This document shows positions 56,335-64,000 of a stretch of DNA of 64,000 nt, piece by piece. Under the pieces are notes generated by a model. That model was given only the letters and a program-made list of their open reading frames with translations. It was not told the origin of the DNA and made no database searches. Location of the stretch: assembly GCA_034423775.1 (NCBI GenBank), contig CP139918.1, positions 3,162,001-3,226,000 of the forward strand. The letters are read 5' to 3'. A program made the translations under genes and the position numbers. Every line of letters begins with the position of its first letter. The stretch's first letter is position 1. The stretch comes from Alphaproteobacteria bacterium US3C007. GTDB taxonomy: Bacteria > Pseudomonadota > Alphaproteobacteria > Rhodobacterales > Rhodobacteraceae.

Positions 56335-57333
56335 TTATCCCTCGGAACGCCGCCGAGGCTGAGGCCGGGTTGGAATTTCTTTCAGCAAGCCTCCAATCGC
56401 CATTTCAGCAAAACTGTGATCATCCAGCGTAACGCCGCAGGCAATCCGAGACAAAACCCAATCCGCCCCGTTTAGCGCCGGAGATCTTACGCACCCAGGA
56501 AATCCAATTACCGGCTTGCCAGTGAGCGCGCCTAAAAACAAAAGATTTCCCGGATCAACAGGCATTCCAAATCGTTCGATGTTGCCCCCCGCTGCACGCA
56601 CAGCTTTCGGAGCGGTGTCATTGAAATCAGAGGTGGCAGAGCTGGTGAGCATTAAAATGAGATCGCCCGAGGCATCCTTCAGCGCATGCGCCATCTCTTG
56701 GGTCTGATGAGGCGTGGTAACCACTTCCACTAGCGTGATATTTAAAGCAGCAAGCCTTTGCCTTATCGTTTCAACGCCCTTTTCGCCAGGGCCACCTTTC
56801 GAAACACTCACAATCAAGCTGGCAGAGCGCATAACGGGAGGCAGTACTTTAATCGCTGCCTGCGCCAGCTTGCAGGCCGCTTGTAGCTTGTCACCAGACA
56901 CGCCATAGCTGATGATTTTTACCGTTCCCACCAAGCTTCCGGTCGAAACCTGCTGATATTGGGGCAAGGTCGCCAAAGAAATCATTGAATCTATAGAATT
57001 GAGAGCGATCAATTTTTTAACGTTTTGACTAACCACGCCTGCCCCTGTGGCAATCAGATTGACCCGCCCCGTGAAGGCCGCACTCAAACGCAAGCCGGCC
57101 TGCTCAGGATAAGGCACCAAGGCCTTTGCCAAAGCAACAGCCGCCGCATCTTCCGCAATATCGCGCTCTTGCAAGCGCGCCGCGCTGATATGCGTTATGC
57201 CGGCGCGCGTTAATTCATCGATATGATCCTTGTTCAGCGTCACGCCTTTGCGCAGCCGCCTGCCCAGCAGGTCAATCGAATGCGCAAGAATACAGCCCTC
57301 TGCGGCGCTTACAGGCAGCTCATCAAATATCAT
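56335..57333 (-). CDS. Molybdopterin-binding protein (MoCF_biosynth domain)
   Basis: The 332-residue protein has an N-terminal region like the MoeA-type or MocA-linked segment (AAEGCILAHSIDLLGRRLRKG near residue 10) and a MoaB/MogA-like molybdopterin-binding domain in the C-terminal half (LIVSVSKGGPGEKGVETI, LTSSATSDFNDTAPKAVRAAGG, GFPGCVRSPALNGADWVLSRI). In many relatives a NTP-transferase (MobA/MocA-like) partner or fused domain follows; none is present here. It overlaps the xdhC stop by one base and probably helps finish the cofactor of xanthine dehydrogenase-type enzymes. Confidence 0.82.
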   Translation of the reverse strand: MIFDELPVSAAEGCILAHSIDLLGRRLRKGVTLNKDHIDELTRAGITHISAARLQERDIAEDAAAVALAKALVPYPEQAGLRLSAAFTGRVNLIATGAGVVSQNVKKLIALNSIDSMISLATLPQYQQVSTGSLVGTVKIISYGVSGDKLQAACKLAQAAIKVLPPVMRSASLIVSVSKGGPGEKGVETIRQRLAALNITLVEVVTTPHQTQEMAHALKDASGDLILMLTSSATSDFNDTAPKAVRAAGGNIERFGMPVDPGNLLFLGALTGKPVIGFPGCVRSPALNGADWVLSRIACGVTLDDHSFAEMAIGGLLKEIPTRPQPRRRSEG

Positions 57334-58316
57334 CAGGGCAACCGCAGCGTGGCTATCATTTGAGCTAAAATCGACGCAGCAATCTCGGCCGGGGTTGCCG
57401 CCCCGATTGGCAGCCCCACTGGCCCATGAATTCGACCAATTTGGGCCTGAGAAAACCCCAAGCTCAAAAATCGTTCAACGCGCGTATGATGCGTGCGCGT
57501 CGAGCCAAGAGCACCGATATAATAAGCATTTGAGGCTAAACCAACCTGCAGCGCCGGGTCATCAAGCTTTGGATCATGGGTCAACAGAACCAAAGCGCTC
57601 CGCGCTTCAAGCTGTAAATCACGTAGCGCCTGATCTGGCCAATCCTCAATAATTTGGTGATTGGGAAACCGCTCAATCGACCCAAAGCTTCCCCGTGGAT
57701 CAATTAGATAAACATCAAACCCGGCCAGCTCGGCCATCGGCACAAGCGCCTGCGCAATATGAACGGCCCCAACAATAATCAATCTTAACTTTGGATTATG
57801 AACCGAAACGAATGTAACACCATCGGGTTCAAACCCTGAACGGTCAAGCCGCATCCGCTCGTCATAACCGTGTGCGTGCAAGGCATTTGCGCCCGTTTCA
57901 CAATTCACACAATAGGCCATCGGTTGACGTGCGGCGCGCGCAGCCACCAACTCGGCAAGCAACGGTTCTGACAGGACAGCGCCCACCGGTTCCAGCAACA
58001 CGCGGATCGTACCTCCGCAGGCCAATCCCACCGCAAACGCATCCCCGTCGCTTATGCCATATTCTAAAACCTTGATCTCTCCAGCGCTTAGCGTCTCTAA
58101 GGCCTCGAGCACAACGGCCCCTTCCACGCAGCCACCAGAAACCGAGCCCGCCATATCCCCCTGCCCGCTAATCACCATCTGACCGCCGATCCGCCGCGGC
58201 GCTGAGCCCCAAGTTTGAACAACCGTGGCAAGCACAGCCCCGCGCCCCTCTCGATGCCAGGCTAAGGCTTGCTCGGGGATTGCTTCAATTTGCTTTGCGC
58301 TATTGATTTCGGTCAA
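57333..58316 (-). CDS. xdhC: XdhC/CoxI family molybdenum hydroxylase maturation factor
   Basis: The 327-residue protein has an N-terminal XdhC domain (AVLATVVQTWGSAPRRIGGQM near residue 27, GSVSGGCVEGAV near 57) and a C-terminal Rossmann domain (RLIIVGAVHIAQALVPMAELA near 177, ALGSTRTHHTR near 273). XdhC binds the molybdenum cofactor and has it sulfurated before insertion into xanthine dehydrogenase or CO-dehydrogenase-like enzymes. The structural enzyme genes are not in the window. It sits 22 bases after the VWA gene and shares a base with the next start. Confidence 0.9.
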   Translation of the reverse strand: MTEINSAKQIEAIPEQALAWHREGRGAVLATVVQTWGSAPRRIGGQMVISGQGDMAGSVSGGCVEGAVVLEALETLSAGEIKVLEYGISDGDAFAVGLACGGTIRVLLEPVGAVLSEPLLAELVAARAARQPMAYCVNCETGANALHAHGYDERMRLDRSGFEPDGVTFVSVHNPKLRLIIVGAVHIAQALVPMAELAGFDVYLIDPRGSFGSIERFPNHQIIEDWPDQALRDLQLEARSALVLLTHDPKLDDPALQVGLASNAYYIGALGSTRTHHTRVERFLSLGFSQAQIGRIHGPVGLPIGAATPAEIAASILAQMIATLRLP

Positions 58317-58338
58317 TTTACATACCCTATTTTCAGTT

Positions 58339-59598
58339 TCACGCCATCGTTTTTAATATCCGAGTTTTCGCGCCCACATCATCTGGCGCTGAAACAACCT
58401 CGGCCAATTCCATCAAGGACGCAATAGAGTGGCTGGCTCTTAGGCTATCAACATATGGCAAAATCGCGCGTATGCCAGCAGCCTTTGCGCTAAATTCATC
58501 CCACCGCAACAAGGGGTTTAACCAGATTAAGCGCCGCGCTGTTCGTTGCAGGCGTCGCATTTCTTCCCCAAGATCTGCGCTTACGTCGCGCTCTAAACCA
58601 TCGGTAATTAGCAGCACAACTGCGCCTTGGCCCAAAACGCGCCGCCCCCAATCCCGATTAAAGGCTTGCAAACAACTGGCGATGCGGGTTCCACCTTCCC
58701 AATCCTGCGCTTCAACACCCGCCGCTGCAAGCGCGGTATCCACATCAGATGTCTGCAAATGTCTGGAAATGTTCGTTAGGCGCGTTCCAAATGTAAACCC
58801 GTAAACATGCGCCCAACCACCCTGCTTTTGATTGCTCACCGCGTGTAAGAAATGCAACACCATTCGACTATATCGGCTCATGGATCCTGATATATCACAA
58901 AGAACAACCAAATTCGGCCATCGCACACGCGGCTTTTGATACGCAAGTTTATGCAACTCGCCGCCTGAGCGTTGCGCCAACCGCAGGCTACCAGCCCTGT
59001 TTATCACGCTGCGCCGTGACGCGCGTTGCCAGCGCCGTGACATAAGCGGAGGTATAGGCAGCTCTAACCGCGCCAACATCGCCTTGGCCTCGGCGATTTC
59101 CTCAAGGTTCATCTGCTCAAAATCCATCGATTTTAATCGTTCTTGCGCAGAGGCTGTCAGCGCCCAATCCAGCTCAAGCATAGGTGCCTCGTCTTGCGGC
59201 AGCGGCGTCTCGATTGGCGCTTGCGGTTGTTCGCCATCTAAAAGCGCTTCGGCAGCGCGCTTTTCAGCCGCAACCGCGCCAGTTTTCTCGGGTGCAGCGC
59301 CGATTGAGGGCAACATCAGCGCCATCATATGCTCAAGATATTGCGGATCGCGCCAAAACAAACGAAACGTTTGGTCAAACACCGCGCGAGACTCTGGCCG
59401 AGACACAAAGCAGGCATGCAAGGTCCAATAAAAATCTTGCTTTTTGGTAAAGCCTGCCGCAGAGACAGCCTCAATAGCATCGATCACCCGCCCGGTTCCA
59501 ATCGGTAGACCCGCGCGGCGTAAGGCTCGGGCAAAATGCATGATATTCTGCGCTAATTTGGGGTCATCGGGCAGGTGTAAAGGATGATACCGCGCCAT
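58339..59598 (-). CDS. VWA domain protein, CoxE-like
   Basis: The 419-residue protein has an N-terminal helical part (FARALRRAGLPIGTGRVIDA near residue 21) and a C-terminal von Willebrand A domain with the MIDAS motif LCDISGSMSRYS near residue 236 and LLITDGLERDV near 334. CoxE-type proteins work with a MoxR/CoxD AAA+ ATPase in maturation of molybdenum hydroxylases. The ATG at 59596-59598 gives the family start (MARYHPLHLPDDP); a TTG 8 codons upstream is less likely. It follows the ATPase gene by 100 bases. Confidence 0.87.
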   Translation of the reverse strand: MARYHPLHLPDDPKLAQNIMHFARALRRAGLPIGTGRVIDAIEAVSAAGFTKKQDFYWTLHACFVSRPESRAVFDQTFRLFWRDPQYLEHMMALMLPSIGAAPEKTGAVAAEKRAAEALLDGEQPQAPIETPLPQDEAPMLELDWALTASAQERLKSMDFEQMNLEEIAEAKAMLARLELPIPPLMSRRWQRASRRSVINRAGSLRLAQRSGGELHKLAYQKPRVRWPNLVVLCDISGSMSRYSRMVLHFLHAVSNQKQGGWAHVYGFTFGTRLTNISRHLQTSDVDTALAAAGVEAQDWEGGTRIASCLQAFNRDWGRRVLGQGAVVLLITDGLERDVSADLGEEMRRLQRTARRLIWLNPLLRWDEFSAKAAGIRAILPYVDSLRASHSIASLMELAEVVSAPDDVGAKTRILKTMA

Positions 59599-59698
59599 TA
59601 GATCGCCATCATTGAAACGCAAATAGACCGCGCGGCGCCTTCTATGGTGAGAAAACCATACCGGCAGCTCGGCGCGAAAATCAAGAAACGCGCCCGTG

Positions 59699-60598
59699 TC
59701 ATGCAGGGTTCAGATTTCTGCGCGCGTCATCCAAAATCCGCTTGGCCTCTGATCCCTGCAGCTTTGAAATATCGTCTTGGTATTTCAAAATGGCGCCCAG
59801 CGTATCTGCAATCACCTCGGGGCTTAACGCAATACAATCCAGCGCCAATAAGCATTTGGCCCAGTCAATAGTTTCGGCGACGCCAGGCTTTTTAAACAAA
59901 TCTTCTTGCCGTAAGGCTTGAATAAACGCCACGACTTCGCGGCTTAGATCCGCCGCAAGCTCGGGAGCCTGCGCCTTTAATATCGCCAGCTCGCGGTCAA
60001 AATCAGGATAATCAACCCAATGATACAGGCAGCGGCGCTTAAGCGCATCATGCACCTCGCGGGTTCGGTTCGAGGTCACTATCACAATCGGCGGCTCGGG
60101 CGCTTTGATGCTGCCAAGCTCAGGAATAGTGACTTGAAAATCTGACAGCGCCTCAAGCAAAAAAGCCTCAAAGGGCTCGTCAGTGCGATCCAATTCATCA
60201 ATCAACAAGATGGGGGGGCCACGGTCGTCGCGTTGCATGGCTTGTAGAAGGGGGCGCGCGATCAAAAACTCTTCGGAAAACAATTCTTGCTTCAAACCCC
60301 GCCGCTCAACGCCGCCGGTGGCTTCTGCAGTGCGAATGGCGATCATCTGCGCGGCAAAGTTCCATTCGTAAACGGCAGAAGAAGCGTCTAACCCTTCATA
60401 GCATTGCAACCGAATGAGGTTGCGCCCAAGGCAGGCCGCAAGCGCTTTGGCAATTTCAGTTTTACCCACCCCAGCTTCACCTTCTAAAAACAAGGGTCGG
60501 CCCAATTTCAATGATAAAAACACCACCGTCGCCAAAGCACGCCCGCAGACATACCCACCAGCGTTCAACCGTTCTTGAACTTGATCAATCGATTCCAC
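59699..60598 (-). CDS. MoxR/CoxD-type AAA+ ATPase
   Basis: The 299-residue AAA+ ATPase has Walker A FLEGEAGVGKTEIAKAL near residue 37, Walker B PILLIDELDRTDEPFE near 106, sensor 1 VIVTSNRTREV near 148, and an arginine finger region RRCLYHWVDYPD near 165. The family acts as a chaperone, here likely with the VWA protein to mature a molybdenum hydroxylase. The start is GTG at 60596-60598, with GGAAGG before it; the open frame runs 46 codons further without family resemblance. First gene of the four-gene minus-strand cluster. Confidence 0.9.
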   Translation of the reverse strand: MESIDQVQERLNAGGYVCGRALATVVFLSLKLGRPLFLEGEAGVGKTEIAKALAACLGRNLIRLQCYEGLDASSAVYEWNFAAQMIAIRTAEATGGVERRGLKQELFSEEFLIARPLLQAMQRDDRGPPILLIDELDRTDEPFEAFLLEALSDFQVTIPELGSIKAPEPPIVIVTSNRTREVHDALKRRCLYHWVDYPDFDRELAILKAQAPELAADLSREVVAFIQALRQEDLFKKPGVAETIDWAKCLLALDCIALSPEVIADTLGAILKYQDDISKLQGSEAKRILDDARRNLNPA

Positions 60599-60815
60599 CC
60601 TAAAACCTTCCCCTCCGCCAGCACATATAGCTGCATCACTTAGCGCGAAGGTCAAGCCCCAAGGCGAGAAAGCGCAACTTCGTAATTGGCCCATAAACGG
60701 GCATGCATAAAGAAAGTTGCGTAAAAGACAGACCATAAGGGCTGTTAAAAAAAGTTAGTCTACGATATCCAATGCCCTCTGGAAATCCGCGCCGGCTTTA
60801 TGCTAGCAGACCCTT

Positions 60816-61859
60816 ATGCAAAAAGTCCTCTCCCTTCCTCGTCCGGATGATTGGCACCTTCACCTGCGCGATGGCGCGATGATGGCATCCGTTTTAGCCT
60901 CAAGCGCCGACCACTTTGCCCGGGCGTTAATCATGCCCAATTTGGTACCGCCAGTGGTGACGGGCGCAGAGGCTCAAGCCTATAAGACCCGCATTACAGC
61001 GCAGCTACCCAAAGCATCAGATTTTTCGCCCTTGATGACGCTTTATCTGACCGAAGCCACCGACCCCGAGGATCTGGCAAAAGCTTTTCAATCCGGGCTG
61101 ATCAGCGCGGTAAAACTGTACCCGGCGGGCGCGACAACCAATTCAGCCTCCGGTGTCACAGATTTTAACGCGGTTCAGCCCGCATTGGAAAAGATGGCTG
61201 AAATCGGATGTCCGCTTTGCGTTCACGGAGAGGTGACAGATCCAGCTGTTGATATTTTTGATCGTGAAATGGTGTTTATAGATCGCGTGCTGGATCCACT
61301 TCGGCGTCAAAACCCAGATCTTAAGGTGGTTATGGAACATATCACCACCCAGCAAGGCGTAGACTATGTGAAATCTAGCGCCAGCGGCCTTGCCGCAACC
61401 ATCACAACGCATCATCTGATGATCAACCGCAATCATATTCTGGCCGGCGGCATCAAACCCCATTATTATTGCCTGCCTGTCGCAAAACGCGAGGAACACC
61501 GTTTGGCGCTGCGCGCTGCCGCCACCAGTGGTGATAGCCGGTTTTTCCTTGGCACGGACAGCGCGCCGCATATTGATGCCGCAAAAGAAAGCGCTTGCGG
61601 ATGCGCCGGATGCTTTACCGCCAGCGTAACAATGCCTTTGCTTGCGCATGTTTTCGAAGAAGAAAGCGCGCTGGACGCCTTGGCTAATTTCACCTCATCC
61701 AATGGGGCGCTGTTTTACAATAAACCGAGGAACGAAAAAACGCTTACGCTTCAGAAAAGGTCCGAGCCGCTGCCGATAGAGCCGCAGTTACAAACCCCCG
61801 ACGGGCCGGTCACTTTGTTCGACCCTGGCGTTCCAATCTTTTGGCATGTTGTGGCGTAA
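60816..61859 (+). CDS. pyrC: Dihydroorotase (class II)
   Basis: The 347-residue zinc amidohydrolase closes carbamoyl-aspartate to dihydroorotate in pyrimidine synthesis. Motifs: [12 protein letters not shown] near residue 10 (metal histidines), the carboxylated lysine in [14 protein letters not shown] near 97, CVHGEVTDP near 134, [10 protein letters not shown] near 172 and FLGTDSAPH near 244. Length equals E. coli PyrC (class II). It is followed by pyrE after 73 bases, so two pyrimidine enzymes lie together. Confidence 0.97.
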   Translation: MQKVLSLPRPDDWHLHLRDGAMMASVLASSADHFARALIMPNLVPPVVTGAEAQAYKTRITAQLPKASDFSPLMTLYLTEATDPEDLAKAFQSGLISAVKLYPAGATTNSASGVTDFNAVQPALEKMAEIGCPLCVHGEVTDPAVDIFDREMVFIDRVLDPLRRQNPDLKVVMEHITTQQGVDYVKSSASGLAATITTHHLMINRNHILAGGIKPHYYCLPVAKREEHRLALRAAATSGDSRFFLGTDSAPHIDAAKESACGCAGCFTASVTMPLLAHVFEEESALDALANFTSSNGALFYNKPRNEKTLTLQKRSEPLPIEPQLQTPDGPVTLFDPGVPIFWHVVA

Positions 61860-61932
61860 ACCCGCGTTAGCGCATTGCGCAAAAGCCTTGAACTATCCCT
61901 GCGTAAGCACAAACCTATGAAAGTGTTCAAAG

Positions 61933-62613
61933 ATGATCCCAAGCACCTCCCCCAGCCCCGAAGAAATCGCACGATTAACAGCGCGCATGCTGCTTGAGGT
62001 GAAAGCGGTTCACTTCAACAGTGAAAATCCATTTATTCTGGCTTCGGGCTTGCCAAGCCCAACCTATATTGATTGTCGAAAACTGATCAGCTTTCCTCGC
62101 ATTCGCAGCAGCCTAATGGATTTCCTAACCGTAACGGTGATGCGAAATGTCGGATATGAAGCCTTTGATTCGGTGGCAGGTGGAGAAACCGCTGGAATTC
62201 CTTTTGCGGCCCTGATGGCCGAGCGGATGGCCCTTCCCATGACGTATATTCGCAAAAAACCAAAGGGCTACGGCAGAAATGCGCGTATCGAAGGGCTTAT
62301 GAGCGAAGGACAAAACGTTTTGTTGGTCGAAGACTTAACCACCGATGGGGGCAGCAAACTAAGCTTCGTTGACGCCATTCGCGATACCGGCGCAGCCTGT
62401 GCCCATACGGCAGTAATATTTTATTATGGGATATTTGAGGAAACCGAAAAAACGCTGTCGGATCATGGTGTTGGCCTTCACTACCTGTGCACCTGGTGGG
62501 ATGTATTGCGCGAAGCCAAGGCTCAATCTGCGTTTGACTCAAAAACATTGCACGAAGTTGAACAGTTTCTTACCGACCCACGCGCTTGGCAAAACGGCCG
62601 CAAATCTACGTGA
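61933..62613 (+). CDS. pyrE: Orotate phosphoribosyltransferase
   Basis: The 226-residue enzyme joins orotate to PRPP, giving orotidine 5'-phosphate. It shows [19 protein letters not shown] near residue 34, [16 protein letters not shown] near 81, the lysine loop [17 protein letters not shown] near 100, and the PRPP-binding motif [15 protein letters not shown] near 127. The usual DD of the PRPP motif reads ED, accepted in the family. It is in the same direction as pyrC and dnaB; the dnaB promoter region with a DnaA-box-like site follows. Confidence 0.96.
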   Translation: MIPSTSPSPEEIARLTARMLLEVKAVHFNSENPFILASGLPSPTYIDCRKLISFPRIRSSLMDFLTVTVMRNVGYEAFDSVAGGETAGIPFAALMAERMALPMTYIRKKPKGYGRNARIEGLMSEGQNVLLVEDLTTDGGSKLSFVDAIRDTGAACAHTAVIFYYGIFEETEKTLSDHGVGLHYLCTWWDVLREAKAQSAFDSKTLHEVEQFLTDPRAWQNGRKST

Positions 62614-62706
62614 GCAATCGCAGAAAATATGCCAAAGACCAAAGGACGCCCCCCTACATTTGGGCGCATCCCTAGGATATCACCGCAATATGTGCTAGTG
62701 TTACAC

Positions 62707-62715
62707 TTATCCACA
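62707..62715 (+). promoter_or_regulatory. DnaA-box-like site upstream of dnaB
   Basis: TTATCCACA at 62707-62715 is an exact match to the strong E. coli DnaA box. It lies 64 bases before the dnaB start. I see no second box or AT-rich unwinding region near it, so this is not an origin; DnaA control of dnaB is possible. A single 9-base match can occur by chance. Confidence 0.4.
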
Positions 62716-62779
62716 GAAACATACAATTTGCCCCACGCCGCGCAATCAGGCAAGTAAGAAGCTCAAAGAGAGCGATGTG

Positions 62780-64000
62780 ATGAATAAGATATCTGATATA
62801 AACAGCCAAGAGCCGGACCAAGAGTCGCTGGATATTGCGCCCCATTCGATTGAGGCCGAGCAGCAACTTCTGGGTGCGATTCTTACCAATAATGATATTT
62901 TCGATCGGATCGCCAGCATCGTAACACCCGAGCATTTTTACGATCCGGTACATGCGCGGATATTCGAACTTGCCAGCGCACGAATTGCCAAAAATAATTT
63001 GGCCTCACCGGTTACACTTGCAACGTTTTTGCAAGATGATGAAGGTCTAAAAGAGCTGGGTGGGGCTGCATATTTGGCGCGGCTTGCTGCCTCAGCAGTG
63101 GCTGGATTTGCTGCGCGCGATTACGCCCAAATGATCTATGATTTAGCCATTCGGCGAAATTTAATCCAGCTCGGCCAAGATATTAGCGCACGCGCCACAA
63201 CAATGGATGAAAGCCAAGAGCCCGCGGAGCAAATCGTCGTGGCCGAACAAGCGCTGTATAAGCTGGGCGAAGAAGGTCAGGGCGAAAGCGGCTTTCAATC
63301 CTTTCTAAGAGCCGTTACCGCCGCCGTGGATGTGGCCAATAATGCCTATAAGCGCGAGGGTGGATTAGCTGGCATCTCTACGGGATTGATTGATATGGAT
63401 AAAAAGCTAGGCGGGCTTCATAAGTCTGACTTGTTGATCCTGGCTGGGCGCCCGTCGATGGGCAAAACCTCGCTTGCCACGAATGTCGCCTTCAACATCG
63501 CCAAAGCCTATCAAAAAGGTCAATTGGCAGATGGCAGCGAGGGAACGCTGAATGGCGGTGTTGTTGGCTTTTTTAGCTTGGAAATGAGCGCTGAGCAGCT
63601 GGCTGCCCGTATATTGTCCGAGGCCTCCGAAGTGCCCTCTGAGCAGATTCGGCGCGGTGATATGACAGAAACCGAGTTTCGGCGGTTTGTTGACGCGGCA
63701 AAAACGCTGGAAAGCTGCCCCTTATTCATTGATGACACCCCGGCCCTGCCAATTTCGCAATTGGCCGCGCGTGCGCGCAGGTTGAAGCGAACGCATGGTT
63801 TGGATGTGCTTATTATAGATTATCTGCAACTGGTTCGCCCTGCTTCGGCAAAAGACAGCCGCGTAAACGAAGTGTCAGAGATCACCCAAGGCCTTAAAGC
63901 TATTGCCAAAGAATTGGACATTCCCGTTATCGCGCTGTCGCAGCTTTCGCGACAGGTGGAAAATCGCGATGACAAGCGCCCCCAATTGGCAGATTTGCGT
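62780..64000 (+). CDS. dnaB: Replicative DNA helicase DnaB (partial, cut at window end)
   Basis: The first 407 codons of the hexameric 5'-3' helicase are in the window. The N-terminal dimerisation domain (HSIEAEQQLLGAILTN near residue 22; PEHFYDPVHARIFELA near 50) is followed by the linker and the RecA-like domain: Walker A LAGRPSMGKTSLA near residue 222, FSLEMSAEQLAARIL near 265, Walker B DVLIIDYLQLV near 342 and ALSQLSRQVENR near 385. The frame is open to 64000; about 90 residues are missing. ATG at 62780 was chosen; an in-frame GTG directly before it is possible. Confidence 0.96.
   Translation, partial: MNKISDINSQEPDQESLDIAPHSIEAEQQLLGAILTNNDIFDRIASIVTPEHFYDPVHARIFELASARIAKNNLASPVTLATFLQDDEGLKELGGAAYLARLAASAVAGFAARDYAQMIYDLAIRRNLIQLGQDISARATTMDESQEPAEQIVVAEQALYKLGEEGQGESGFQSFLRAVTAAVDVANNAYKREGGLAGISTGLIDMDKKLGGLHKSDLLILAGRPSMGKTSLATNVAFNIAKAYQKGQLADGSEGTLNGGVVGFFSLEMSAEQLAARILSEASEVPSEQIRRGDMTETEFRRFVDAAKTLESCPLFIDDTPALPISQLAARARRLKRTHGLDVLIIDYLQLVRPASAKDSRVNEVSEITQGLKAIAKELDIPVIALSQLSRQVENRDDKRPQLADLR

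Overview
The window reads as ordinary chromosomal DNA of a marine alphaproteobacterium of the Rhodobacteraceae (Roseobacter group). The signs are the gene families and their order: lptF-lptG-lptD-surA-pdxA-rsmA; prfA-prmC-DUF4167; an rRNA methyltransferase coupled to a PIN protein; a Fur/Mur regulator without the CxxC zinc site; an Entner-Doudoroff edd-eda pair; a DctPQM TRAP transporter; and an Lrp-type regulator divergent from cysG-DUF2849-cysI. Base composition looks balanced (about half GC) for this family, and GTG and TTG starts are common. A relative of the RCA/Planktomarina lineage would fit, but that is inference. I saw no tRNA, rRNA, CRISPR array, insertion sequence, prophage or plasmid gene; the window is almost fully coding.

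Layout. 1-7.6 kb: MFS permease, a squalene/phytoene-synthase-fold protein coupled to citramalate synthase (isoleucine), cysteinyl-tRNA synthetase, a PLP aminotransferase and ndk with a clear terminator. 7.8-12.9 kb: ABC-F ATPase, MarC membrane protein, retropepsin-like protease, then holC and pepA on the other strand. 13.0-20.4 kb: an envelope operon (LptF, LptG, LptD, SurA) running by 4-base overlaps into pdxA and rsmA. 20.4-25.3 kb: DUF4167, prmC, prfA, an agmatinase-family enzyme and an M20 amidohydrolase on the minus strand. 25.4-32.9 kb: mazG, a nucleoside hydrolase, selO, two DMT permeases, a DEAD-box helicase and fur/mur. 33.0-45.4 kb: eno, PIN/RlmI pair, edd-eda behind a palindromic operator, glnE, bpt, two Fe-S assembly genes, a 2OG-Fe(II) oxygenase and tpiA. 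45.4-50.7 kb: the TRAP system, a structured non-coding gap, a lone cytochrome P450 and an Lrp regulator. 50.8-55.5 kb: siroheme and sulfite-reductase operon with fpr but no cysH. 55.6-64 kb: infC with an AUA start, a molybdenum-hydroxylase maturation cluster, pyrC, pyrE and the first 407 codons of dnaB, cut by the window end.

The genes fit a heterotroph that takes up dicarboxylates, breaks down hexoses by the Entner-Doudoroff route and lower glycolysis (edd, eda, eno, tpiA), reduces sulfite, and builds a Gram-negative outer membrane. I found no strong candidate for a wholly new system. The points most worth a second look are the non-catalytic phytoene-synthase-like protein, the missing cysH, the AUA start of infC with a three-codon overlapping ORF, the edd operator, and several structured intergenic elements.
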